8,517 nucleotides of DNA from positions 1 through 8,517 of the forward strand of contig CAITEM010000094.1 in NCBI GenBank assembly GCA_903891395.1. Reading direction: 5' to 3'. The stretch is from an uncultured Hyphomicrobiales bacterium (GTDB lineage: Bacteria; Pseudomonadota; Alphaproteobacteria; Rhizobiales; Xanthobacteraceae). Shown here one piece after another: positions 1 through 6,326 of the stretch (the stretch's first letter is position 1; the number at the start of each line of letters is the position of its first letter). The notes beneath the pieces are model-generated. The model ran no database searches. It was not told where the DNA came from and worked only from the letters and a program-made list of their open reading frames with translations. Both the position numbers and the translations under genes were made by a program.

Positions 1-284
1 AGCATCGTGGCGAACTGTTCTTCGGTCTGCTTGCGGTTGCCTTCCCACCACAGAACATCGTGCGTCAGCGCGTCGTCGACGGTGTGCTTGTCCTTGGGCG
101 AGCGGCCGGTGTGGTGGCCGGTAAAGGCCGACAGCGCGCCGCCGTCGACCAGCGACGCTTCCTTGTTGGCCAGCGCGTGCTCGTAGAGCGGCGCCGCGTT
201 CAAATTCCAATGAACCGCCGTCAGATCTTTCAGGCCGAATTTGTCGGCGCCATAGGCACCGTTCCGCACACCCGTCTCTTGCAC
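1..284 (-). CDS. pckA: Phosphoenolpyruvate carboxykinase (ATP), N-terminal fragment cut by left window edge
   Basis: This gene encodes the cytoplasmic enzyme that converts oxaloacetate plus ATP to phosphoenolpyruvate, CO2 and ADP, the first committed step of gluconeogenesis from TCA-cycle acids. Read on the minus strand, the first 94 codons are present; the family is usually about 530-540 aa, so more than four fifths lies outside the window. Recognition rests on VHWNL near residue 24 and the diagnostic TGHHTGRSPKDK block near residues 55-66. Arg61 of that block corresponds to the substrate-binding arginine in the E. coli enzyme (TGIFTGRSPKDK). The start is a GTG at 284-282, chosen because GGGAGGA (297-291) lies 6 nt upstream and no ATG suits. 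In rhizobia pckA stands divergently beside chvI, which is found at the other end of this window. A candidate promoter and palindrome lie about 70-100 bp upstream of the start. Confidence 0.93.
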   Translation of the reverse strand, partial: MQETGVRNGAYGADKFGLKDLTAVHWNLNAAPLYEHALANKEASLVDGGALSAFTGHHTGRSPKDKHTVDDALTHDVLWWEGNRKQTEEQFATM

Positions 285-609
285 GCGAAGTCCTCCCAAA
301 CAGGCAGGCTTTTTAACCGCCGGTCCCTTAACGAGCCCTCAGGCCCACATCGGCTATAGACGTAAGTATAGCCCCTCATCCAAAAGCGCGCGACCATAGT
401 CACGAACATGCTGAATTGCCAAGGCTAAATGCCATGCAGCCGCGCCGATCCGCATTGCGCTGCATCAATGACGGCCGGAACTTGGCGAAATCCTTAACGC
501 AGCCGCCGGAACCGGCGATGCCACAAATAGTTGCGCCACCCTTCTATGGACGGCCGCCAAATCGCGATAAGAACGACCCGTTTCGCCGCTATCCCAAGGA
601 AAGCCAACA
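285..609. other. Gene-free leader between pckA and the first tctC gene
   Basis: This 325-bp stretch separates two divergent genes. It holds the pckA ribosome binding site, a candidate pckA promoter with an overlapping inverted repeat (352-383), and the ribosome binding site of the plus-strand tctC gene (AAGGA at 596-600, 9 nt before the ATG). A small palindrome, CGCCGG-AA-CCGGCG, lies at 504-517. Open frames that cross the region (for example 60-359, 416-613, and the one starting at 531) have arginine-rich, low-complexity translations and no recognisable domain, so I do not count them as genes. I could not identify a convincing promoter for the plus-strand gene. Confidence 0.6.
352..383 (-). 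promoter_or_regulatory. Candidate pckA promoter with overlapping 7-bp-arm inverted repeat
   Basis: Seen directly: GGCTATA (352-358) and TATAGCC (367-373) form a perfect inverted repeat around an 8-nt spacer. On the minus strand, TTGGAT (383-378) and TCTATA (360-355) are 17 nt apart, an acceptable but weak -35/-10 pair about 70 nt upstream of the pckA GTG. The repeat overlaps the proposed -10 and spacer, as a repressor operator would. In Sinorhizobium pckA is controlled by carbon source, partly through a LacI/GalR-type regulator (PckR); whether this repeat is its site is unknown. A 7-bp repeat can also arise by chance. Confidence 0.3.
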
Positions 610-1584
610 ATGAAAAAGCTCGTTCTCGCGGCCTTATGCGCCGCGTCGTTGCAGAGCGCGACCGGCGCAATCGCCGAGACCTACCCGTCACGGCCGATCA
701 TCATGATCGCCCCGCTCGGCGTCGGCGGTTCGACCGACGTGGTCGCCCGTATCGTCGCCCAGGGCATGAGCCAGGTGCTCGGCCAGAACATCGCGGTCGA
801 GAACGTGACCGGCGCCGGCGGCACCATCGGCGAAGCGCGCGTCGCCCACGCCACGCCGGACGGCTACACCATCGGCATCGGCCAGTGGGGCACCAATGTC
901 GCCAATGGCGCGATCTACCCGCTCACCTACGACCTGATGAAGGATTTCGAGCCGGTCGGCCTGGTCGCGACGCAGCCGTTCCTCATCGTTGCGCGCCGGT
1001 CCATGCCCGCCAACAACCTCAAGGAACTGATCGAGTGGCTGCACGCCAACAAGGGCAAGGCCAACGAAGGCAATTCCGGCGTCGGTTCGCCCAGCCATGT
1101 CGCCGGGCTGCTGTTCCAGAAAACCATCGGCGCCAATTTCACGATGGTGCCCTATCGGGGCGCCGGCGAGTCGATGCAGGCCGTGGTGTCCGAACAGATC
1201 GATGTGCTGCTCAACGTGCCCGGCATTTCAATGGGACAGATCAAGGCCGGCACGATGAAGGCCTATGCCGTCACCGCGCCGACGCGAGCGACCATCGCGC
1301 CCGACATTCCGACCACCGACGAAGCCGGTCTGCCCGGTTTCTATTTTTCGTTCTGGCACGCGCTCTGGGTGCCGAAAGGTACGCCCAAGGACATCATCGC
1401 CACGCTCAACGACGCGCTCGTCAAGGCGCTGGCCGATCCGGCGACCAAGAAGCGGCTGCTCGACACCGGACAAGAAATCTTCCCGCCCGAGCAATTGACG
1501 CCGGAAGCGCTGCGCAAATATCAGCAGGCGGAGATCGACAAGTGGTGGCCGATCATCAAGGCCGCCAACATCAAGGCGGAGTGA
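610..1584 (+). CDS. Orphan TctC/Bug-family tripartite tricarboxylate transporter binding protein
   Basis: The product is a 324-aa secreted solute-binding protein of the TctC ('Bug') family, which captures carboxylates or other small acids in the periplasm. It has a Sec signal (MKKLVLAALC..., likely cut after AIA at residues 20-22). The family's start of the mature protein follows: YPSRPI, then APLGVGGSTDVVAR (34-47). GAGGTIG (68-74), ATPDGYT (81-87), a GVGSPSHVAG segment (157-166) and PYRGAGE (181-187) are all standard family blocks. Length is typical. The ATG at 610 follows AAGGAAA at 596-602. No tctA or tctB membrane gene lies nearby, as is usual for expanded TctC sets in Bordetella, Cupriavidus and many alphaproteobacteria. 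It ends 3 bp from the stop of a convergent TctC gene. The ligand cannot be read from the sequence. Confidence 0.9.
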   Translation: MKKLVLAALCAASLQSATGAIAETYPSRPIIMIAPLGVGGSTDVVARIVAQGMSQVLGQNIAVENVTGAGGTIGEARVAHATPDGYTIGIGQWGTNVANGAIYPLTYDLMKDFEPVGLVATQPFLIVARRSMPANNLKELIEWLHANKGKANEGNSGVGSPSHVAGLLFQKTIGANFTMVPYRGAGESMQAVVSEQIDVLLNVPGISMGQIKAGTMKAYAVTAPTRATIAPDIPTTDEAGLPGFYFSFWHALWVPKGTPKDIIATLNDALVKALADPATKKRLLDTGQEIFPPEQLTPEALRKYQQAEIDKWWPIIKAANIKAE

Positions 1585-1587
1585 CGC

Positions 1588-2550
1588 TCAGTCGACCGGC
1601 TTGATGTCGGCTCTCTTGGCCAGGTCGATCGTCGCCGCCATATCGTCGCGGAAGAATTTTCCGAATTCTTCGACGCTCATCTGCGCCGGCTCGACGCCAA
1701 GCTTGGCGAGTTTTTCCTGCAGCGCGGAATCTCTCAGCGCCTCGTTGGTGACGTCGTGCAACCTGTCGACGACATCGCGCGGGGTGTTGGCCGGCGCCGA
1801 TATGCCGTTCCAGAAGCGGAAGACCGCGTCGGGGTAGCCGAGTTCGGCGACCGACGGCACGTTCGGCAGAAGCGGCATGCGTTTCGGCGCGCTGACCGCC
1901 AGCACGACAAGCTTGTCGTTGTTGACCGCCGAAGCCGCCGCGGCCAGCGGGATGAAGTACAGATCGATATTGCCGCCCATCACCTGCACCAGACCGCCCT
2001 CCTTGAAGGGCACATGGCGCACGTCGATTTTAGCGGCGAGACGGAATCGCTCACCAGCCATGTGCGAGGAGGAGCCAATGCCCGCCGAGGCGAACGTCAA
2101 TGTGTTTGGCTTCGCGGTGGCCGCGGCAACGACGTCGGCCACGGTCTTGAACCCGCTCTTGGCGGAAGCGACCAGAATGCTCGGCGACGTGCCGAGCAGC
2201 ACCACGTGAACGAAGTCTTTGGCGGGATCGTACGGCAGGGTCCGGTGCAGCACGCTTTCGGTCGCCATCGACGACGAACTGGTCGCGACGGTGTAGCCGT
2301 CGGGCGCCGACTTGGCGACGAAACTGAAGCCGACGCTGCCACCCGCGCCCGGCCTCATTTCGATGACCATCGGCTGGCCGATGCTCTGCGACACTTGCTC
2401 CATCACGACGCGGGTCACGGTGTCCGAGGCGCTGCCCGCCGGATAGGGGCTGATCACCCGGATGGGACGATTGGGATATTGCTGCGCGCGCGCCGCCAGC
2501 GGCCATACGGCGGCACCGCCAAGAAGTGTGATGAACTGACGTCGCTTCAT
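1588..2550 (-). CDS. Second orphan TctC/Bug-family binding protein, twin-arginine leader
   Basis: The product is a 320-aa periplasmic solute-binding protein of the TctC family. The leader MKRRQFITLLGG with Arg-Arg at residues 3-4, a hydrophobic stretch and ARA (20-22) before QQ looks like a Tat-type signal, a form frequent in Bradyrhizobium relatives. Family blocks are YPNRPI (25-30), SPYPAGSASDTVTR (34-47), RPGAGGSVG (66-74), APDGYT (82-87) and VPFKEGG (180-186). Two differ from the usual wording: the P(F/Y)xxGG turn reads PAGSAS, and the usual YRGGG reads FKEGG, which suggests a different ligand from the neighbouring TctC. I start it at the ATG at 2550, because GGAGG (2560-2556) is 5 nt upstream; a GTG four codons earlier would place that ribosome binding site inside the coding region. 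It lies 87 bp downstream of the secreted hydrolase gene on the same strand and is probably co-transcribed with it. Confidence 0.88.
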   Translation of the reverse strand: MKRRQFITLLGGAAVWPLAARAQQYPNRPIRVISPYPAGSASDTVTRVVMEQVSQSIGQPMVIEMRPGAGGSVGFSFVAKSAPDGYTVATSSSSMATESVLHRTLPYDPAKDFVHVVLLGTSPSILVASAKSGFKTVADVVAAATAKPNTLTFASAGIGSSSHMAGERFRLAAKIDVRHVPFKEGGLVQVMGGNIDLYFIPLAAAASAVNNDKLVVLAVSAPKRMPLLPNVPSVAELGYPDAVFRFWNGISAPANTPRDVVDRLHDVTNEALRDSALQEKLAKLGVEPAQMSVEEFGKFFRDDMAATIDLAKRADIKPVD

Positions 2551-2631
2551 ACCCGCCTCCACGCTAACGCGGCCGTATTTTAATCGCTCAACCGCGGGCT
2601 TTGATAGGGGGCCAAGCCTGCCTTGTCGCTT

Positions 2632-2654
2632 AAGGCTTCATTCGCTGAAGCCTT
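2632..2654 (-). terminator. Hairpin across the stop codon of the secreted hydrolase gene
   Basis: AAGGCTTCA (2632-2640) and TGAAGCCTT (2646-2654) form a perfect 9-bp stem with a 5-nt loop. The hydrolase TGA (2640-2638) is inside the stem. On the transcribed strand the sequence after the stem is AAGCGACAAG, not a run of T, so this is not a classical intrinsic terminator. It may act as a partial terminator, or protect the 3' end of a processed message, between the hydrolase and the downstream tctC gene. Confidence 0.35.
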
Positions 2655-3663
2655 TGGCGACCAGCCACTTCTGGATCAAGCCGGCGATCTGGTCGGAGTT
2701 CTTGTCCATCATCATCAAGTGCGAATTGCCCTTGATGCCGGCGTCGGGCAGATCGACGAAGGTGAAATCGCCGCCGGCGGCCTTGAAGGCTTCCGAATAG
2801 CCGACGCTGAGCTGGCGGATGTTCTTCCAGCGCGGGTGATCCTTGGCGTTGTCGCCGATGATGGTGAGGATCGGCGTGCCCTTCACCGACGCGATCTTGT
2901 CCTTGTCGCCGGCCAGCGTCGGCTCGACGGCAATAAGCGCCTTGACCTTATCCGGCCGCGCCTCGAGCACCCGATAGCCGAAGGTGCCGGACTGGCTGTG
3001 CACCAGCACGATGCAAGGGCAGATCTTGTCGACCAGCGCGATGTAGGCCTTGATGATCTCTTCGTCGGTCGTGACCCAGCGCGGCACGCCTTGCTTCATG
3101 AACTGCGGATAGGCATCGGTCGGGAATTGCGCGCCGGGAAAGGTCGTGCGCTTGGCGGCATCGTCGTTCCACGAGCCGATCGGCCCGATGCGGAAGCGTT
3201 CCCACGGATCGCCGAACGGCAGTTCGACAGCCTCGCCCTTGAACGTGCTGCTCCAGCCGGAACGGCCGCGCTCCATGGCGTCGGAAATATACGTGTCCCA
3301 GCCGGCGCGGATGAAATAATTGAGCCAGCCGGGCTGACCGTCGGGCTTGGTCTCGTAGGTCACCGCCGTCAGACCGCCGCCGTGCCACAACAGTAGCGGC
3401 AGTTTGCCTTTCTTGTTCTGCGGCAGGAAGTACTGCACGTACATCTGCTCGACCTGATACTTGCCGTTCGGGTCGACCTTGGCCGGCACGCCGCCCGGCG
3501 TGAACACGACTTCCTTCACCGGCTTGCCGGTGATCTCGACGACACGGCCGCCGATGTGGAACGAACCCATGTCGCGCAACGCGATCGGTTCGGCCGCGAA
3601 GGCGGCACCAGAAATTGAACTTGCCAGCGCGCAGAGAAATGCCGTGGTGAGAATCTGACGCAT
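2638..3663 (-). CDS. Secreted alpha/beta-fold hydrolase (esterase-like)
   Basis: The product is a 341-aa protein with a Sec signal peptide (MRQILTTAFL..., likely cut after AFA at 21-23) and an alpha/beta-hydrolase fold, so it should act in the periplasm or outside the cell. WHGGG (93-97) fits an oxyanion loop. The nucleophile elbow reads LVHSQSGTFG (220-229), placing the serine at 223; this departs from GxSxG, with Val where the first Gly usually sits. GNSHLMMMD (312-320) gives His315 as catalytic base; Glu247 (AVEP) and Asp271 (IIGDN) are candidate acids. The substrate cannot be predicted; an ester, lactone or amide is possible. The start is the ATG at 3663, which has AGGGGG (3676-3671) 7 nt upstream and opens exactly on the signal peptide; an in-frame extension upstream has no leader and atypical composition. 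It is divergent from another hydrolase and followed by a tctC gene. Confidence 0.85.
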   Translation of the reverse strand: MRQILTTAFLCALASSISGAAFAAEPIALRDMGSFHIGGRVVEITGKPVKEVVFTPGGVPAKVDPNGKYQVEQMYVQYFLPQNKKGKLPLLLWHGGGLTAVTYETKPDGQPGWLNYFIRAGWDTYISDAMERGRSGWSSTFKGEAVELPFGDPWERFRIGPIGSWNDDAAKRTTFPGAQFPTDAYPQFMKQGVPRWVTTDEEIIKAYIALVDKICPCIVLVHSQSGTFGYRVLEARPDKVKALIAVEPTLAGDKDKIASVKGTPILTIIGDNAKDHPRWKNIRQLSVGYSEAFKAAGGDFTFVDLPDAGIKGNSHLMMMDKNSDQIAGLIQKWLVAKGFSE

Positions 3664-3860
3664 CGTTTCGCCCCCTAAGTTTTTTGACGTTTCGTTGGCG
3701 CCAGTCTGACGCATTCTGCACGACTTGGCGATCACGGATGTGCAAGCCATGCCGCAATGCAGTGGGCGGCATCCCGCTTCGCTTCGGCTTGTGTCGTATC
3801 CCTTGGCGCGCCGCACAAGCGCCGCTAAGGTCCGCGCCCTGCAATAAGGGCGGACACATC
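3664..3860. promoter_or_regulatory. Divergent promoter region between the two hydrolase genes
   Basis: This 197-bp region must drive both the minus-strand secreted hydrolase and the plus-strand cytoplasmic hydrolase. Two perfect 7-bp inverted repeats are visible: ATGCCGC (3749-3755) with GCGGCAT (3766-3772), and GCTTGTG (3787-3793) with CACAAGC (3814-3820). A stronger stem-loop follows at 3830-3855. I found no clear -35/-10 pair. In GC-rich DNA 7-bp repeats are not rare, so an operator role is only a suggestion. Confidence 0.35.
3830..3855 (+). promoter_or_regulatory. Stem-loop covering the ribosome binding site of the downstream hydrolase
   Basis: GTCCG (3830-3834) pairs with CGGAC (3851-3855) and CCCT (3837-3840) pairs with AGGG (3847-3850), leaving CG (3835-3836) bulged and GCAATA as a 6-nt loop. 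The stem is nine pairs, mostly G-C. The only ribosome-binding-like sequence before the ATG at 3861, AAGGG plus CGGA (3846-3854), forms the 3' arm. If this folds in the mRNA, translation initiation would be restrained until the stem opens. It could instead be a DNA operator. Confidence 0.4.
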
Positions 3861-4793
3861 ATGACTTCAAATACCGGCGCGGCGACACTCGATCCGCAGC
3901 ACATTTCCGTCGTCGAGCCGGTACGCGGCTCCGATATTCCCGTTCGCCTGATGTATGTTGAACTGGTCGATGGCGTCTACGCGCCGATCGGCCTGCGCAT
4001 CCCGAAAGGCCAAGGCCCCTTCCCGCTGGTGATGTTCGCCTCCGGCAACGGCGGCGGTGGCATGGCGATCGTGCGCGAGCACACGCAGAATGTCAGTTGG
4101 ACGCAGGAGCAATTCCTCAAGGCCGGTTATGCCGTGGTCTGGCTGCGCTACCGCGCCGAGGTCGATTACGCCTACGACAAAATCGGCAAACTGGTATCGG
4201 ACACGCGCCAGCGCCGCCAGCTTCTGAACCGCGGCCCGCTGGAATACGAAGACGTCATCGCCATCGCGGAATTTCTCAAGACGCTGCCGGAGATCGACGG
4301 CAACCGCCTCGGCTACATGGGCATGAGCCACGGCGGCGAAATGGCGCTCAAGATCGCGTCGGAATATCACGGCATTCGCGCCATGGTGGCCAACGAACCG
4401 GCGGCGCACGAATTCCTGCGGCTCAAACCCGACAACACCGCCAAGATCAATCCGGCCACCGGGCTGCTCGACGTCGAGAAAATGTTGATGCGCGACGTCA
4501 ACAAGGTGCGCCCGCGCATCACCGAGGAGGTCGCCGCCGAGCGCATGCGCCCGATCGCAACGCCGATGTTCGTGCAGGGCCGCAACACCGACGAGCTGCA
4601 GGGCATTTTCCGCGTCTGCTACGACCTGCTGGCCGAACTCGGCAAAGACGCGAAATGGGAATCCTACGAGCACGACGTGCACGGCTTCTGTTACGTGCAC
4701 CGCAACGATAAGGGCGATTACGCTCCGGACGCCGTGCAGGTTCAGGTGGTCGGCGACTCGATCGCGTTCTTCGACAAATATTTGAAGGCGTGA
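3861..4793 (+). CDS. Cytoplasmic alpha/beta hydrolase, dienelactone hydrolase / S9 peptidase-like
   Basis: The product is a 310-aa alpha/beta hydrolase without a signal peptide. An N-terminal beta-sheet part (about 15-60) leads to FASGNGGGG (59-67), a likely oxyanion region. The nucleophile elbow GMSHGG (154-159) gives Ser156, QGRNTDE (239-245) gives Asp244 as acid, and HDVHGF (271-276) gives His274. This is the full triad in the order and spacing of dienelactone-hydrolase and prolyl-oligopeptidase-type enzymes. The exact substrate is unknown. I start it at the ATG at 3861; the frame is open upstream to 3684, but that part runs through the divergent promoter region, and its translation is rich in Arg and Cys and unlike the rest. 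Its ribosome binding site seems buried in a stem-loop. A GC hairpin at the 3' end separates it from a convergent gene. Confidence 0.82.
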   Translation: MTSNTGAATLDPQHISVVEPVRGSDIPVRLMYVELVDGVYAPIGLRIPKGQGPFPLVMFASGNGGGGMAIVREHTQNVSWTQEQFLKAGYAVVWLRYRAEVDYAYDKIGKLVSDTRQRRQLLNRGPLEYEDVIAIAEFLKTLPEIDGNRLGYMGMSHGGEMALKIASEYHGIRAMVANEPAAHEFLRLKPDNTAKINPATGLLDVEKMLMRDVNKVRPRITEEVAAERMRPIATPMFVQGRNTDELQGIFRVCYDLLAELGKDAKWESYEHDVHGFCYVHRNDKGDYAPDAVQVQVVGDSIAFFDKYLKA

Positions 4794-4795
4794 CG

Positions 4796-4815
4796 GCCGG
4801 CGCTAGCGCGCCGGC
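4796..4815. terminator. GC-rich hairpin between convergent genes, possible two-way terminator
   Basis: GCCGGCGC (4796-4803) and GCGCCGGC (4808-4815) form a perfect 8-bp stem with a TAGC loop. It begins 3 nt after the stop of the plus-strand hydrolase and overlaps the TAG stop (4805-4803) of the minus-strand binding-protein gene. Placement between two convergent ends fits a shared terminator. Neither side has a T-run, so its efficiency as an intrinsic terminator is doubtful. Confidence 0.4.
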
Positions 4816-5555
4816 TCGAGCCCTTTGGCCTTGAACACCGCGGCCGCGGCCGGGGTGGTGAGATATTTGATCAAGGCCGCGGCCGCCGCCGGCTGCTTCG
4901 CCGTGGCGCCAACCGCCGCGGTCTGCATCACGGTGTTCTGCCATGACGCCGGCACCGGCCCGACCAGATCGACGCCCGGCGTCGCCAGAATGTCGCTGAC
5001 CAGAACCACGCCCAGTTCAGCCTCGCCTCTGGCGACCACGAAGGTCGTCATGGCGCCACCCGGCTGAAGTTGCAGTTTGTCCTTGAGCGCATCGGCTAGG
5101 CCACGCGTCTCAAGCTGCTTGGTGAGGAACACGCCGGTCTGGCTCTGTTTGGTGTAGGTGATCGACTTGGCCGCCAGCAGCGTGCGTTTGAACGCCTCGT
5201 CGCTGCCGATGTTGGGCTTGGGCGCGCCGGACTTCACCGCAACGCCGATATTGGTGCTGGCGAGATTGGCCGCCGTGGACGGCACGACCTTGCCTTCTTT
5301 GCCCAGTGCTTCGATCTGCGGCGTGGCAAAGATCGCGACATCGAAGTCGCCGGATTCGATCTCTTTCTTCTGCCCGGGAAAAATCTCGAAGTGAAAAACG
5401 ACCTTGTTGCCGGTGTCGCGTTCGAACGCAGGCAGCAATTCGTCGAAGGCGGCGCGCAAGCCGGGGATGCACAACAATTTAATGTCGGCGGCGCTCGCCT
5501 GCTGCGCCAAGCCCATCGCCAGCGCCGCGATCGCGGCGCGCCCCAGCAAATTCAT
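4803..5555 (-). CDS. Orphan ModA-like periplasmic substrate-binding protein
   Basis: The product is a 250-aa secreted binding protein of the ModA-like type (SBP_bac_11 fold), the family that binds molybdate and other oxyanions for ABC import. It has a Sec signal, probably cut after ASA (20-22), giving a mature protein that opens ADIKLLCIPG. The recognisable family part is GGAMTTFVVARGEAELGVVL (166-185, in the second lobe) followed by VSDIL, and a C-terminal ALIKYLTTPAAAAVFKAKGLEP typical of ModA tails. Ser/Thr ligands expected at the first strand of true ModA are not obvious (CIPGLRAAF instead), and no modB/modC genes follow, so I do not name it modA and its ligand may differ. The ATG at 5555 has GGGGAG about 7 nt upstream. 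It lies 48 bp downstream of the HugZ-like gene on the same strand, so the two probably share a message. Confidence 0.82.
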   Translation of the reverse strand: MNLLGRAAIAALAMGLAQQASAADIKLLCIPGLRAAFDELLPAFERDTGNKVVFHFEIFPGQKKEIESGDFDVAIFATPQIEALGKEGKVVPSTAANLASTNIGVAVKSGAPKPNIGSDEAFKRTLLAAKSITYTKQSQTGVFLTKQLETRGLADALKDKLQLQPGGAMTTFVVARGEAELGVVLVSDILATPGVDLVGPVPASWQNTVMQTAAVGATAKQPAAAAALIKYLTTPAAAAVFKAKGLEPAR

Positions 5556-5603
5556 CGTTTCACTCCCCAGCTTTTTGTTTTTGTCGCGTGACGTCTCAAC
5601 AGT

Positions 5604-6326
5604 CTAGCGCGCCCGGGCCTGCTCCGCCAACTGCCTGAGCACCGCGCGCAACGGCCCCGGCGCGGTGACGCGTTGTGGGAATGGCAGGCGCAGCGCGGTC
5701 CGGCCCGCCTGCAATTCGATGCCGTCCGGGTCGATGCCAGCGCAGCGCCAGTCGCCGTCCGGCGCGCCGAGCAGCTTGGTGGCGTAAAGCCGGCACGCCT
5801 CGGCATGGTCGGCGTTCATGTGAGCGATGGCGCCCTCTTCCGCTTCCAGCAACGCCTGCGCATCCGACAGGTCGGTGAGCACGTCGGCCGGTGTGAGGTC
5901 GACGATGCGGCCGAAACCGGCGACCAGATGCACGCGGGTCAGGTCGATACGGTAGAACGCGAAATCCTTGAAACCGGCGAAAAGCTCGGCTTCCGGATGG
6001 CGCCGCAGATAGGCGCCCGCAGCCGAGGGATCGGCATTCCGCGTGCAGGACCCCATGACCATGATGCGCGCGCCTTCGAGCGGGTCGCCATCCTTGCGCT
6101 CGTCCAGCATCAACGAAACCCGCTGATCGGCCAGCAGGTTCTTGGTGTGAATCGCCAGCGTCGACAGCAACATCAGCGGCGCGCCGTCCGGCATCGTCGC
6201 CACATTGACCAGCGAGCAGCAAGGATCGCCGGAACCTGGCACCAGTGTCGCCAGCGCGCCGGAACGGCCCTCGCGCAGCAGCTTCTTGGCCGCCAGCTTC
6301 GGATCGAAATCTTGCGTCGCTTTCAT
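5604..6326 (-). CDS. HugZ-like protein: pyridoxamine-phosphate-oxidase-type flavin/heme domain plus DUF2470
   Basis: The product is a 240-aa cytoplasmic protein with a split-barrel flavin-binding domain (about 8-150) and a C-terminal DUF2470 domain (about 160-235). Seen in the sequence: GALATLVPGSGDPCCSLVN (23-41), AIHTKNL (58-64), RVSLMLDE (69-76) and VAGFGR (135-140), the usual PNPOx-like segments, then HMNADHAEA (169-177), the signature of the DUF2470 tail. Relatives include HugZ-type heme oxygenases and other proteins annotated only as 'pyridoxamine 5'-phosphate oxidase family'; whether this one binds heme or FMN cannot be told from sequence alone. I start it at the ATG at 6326, with GAGG (6337-6334) 7 nt upstream; a longer frame upstream would overlap the divergent transporter gene. 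It is followed after 48 bp by the ModA-like gene. Confidence 0.85.
   Translation of the reverse strand: MKATQDFDPKLAAKKLLREGRSGALATLVPGSGDPCCSLVNVATMPDGAPLMLLSTLAIHTKNLLADQRVSLMLDERKDGDPLEGARIMVMGSCTRNADPSAAGAYLRRHPEAELFAGFKDFAFYRIDLTRVHLVAGFGRIVDLTPADVLTDLSDAQALLEAEEGAIAHMNADHAEACRLYATKLLGAPDGDWRCAGIDPDGIELQAGRTALRLPFPQRVTAPGPLRAVLRQLAEQARAR

Noticed and set aside
504..517. Short palindrome CGCCGG-AA-CCGGCG upstream of the first tctC gene
   Set aside because: Six-base GC arms are expected by chance in this GC-rich sequence, and the site has no clear relation to a promoter.
531..1604. A 357-codon open frame on the plus strand overlapping the first tctC gene
   Set aside because: Its translation is dominated by Arg, His and Ala with no domain, and it lies in another frame of a clear TctC gene; a typical high-GC shadow.
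3684..3860. N-terminal extension of the cytoplasmic hydrolase to an earlier ATG
   Set aside because: The extension runs through the divergent promoter region, has atypical Arg/Cys-rich composition, and is not needed for a complete fold.
2948..3904. A 318-codon minus-strand frame overlapping the secreted hydrolase and the divergent region
   Set aside because: It is rich in Arg without any motif and out of frame with the well-supported hydrolase.
4803..5555. Naming the binding protein modA and calling a molybdate ABC system
   Set aside because: No permease or ATPase gene is next to it and the first-strand oxyanion ligands are not evident; only the fold is supported.
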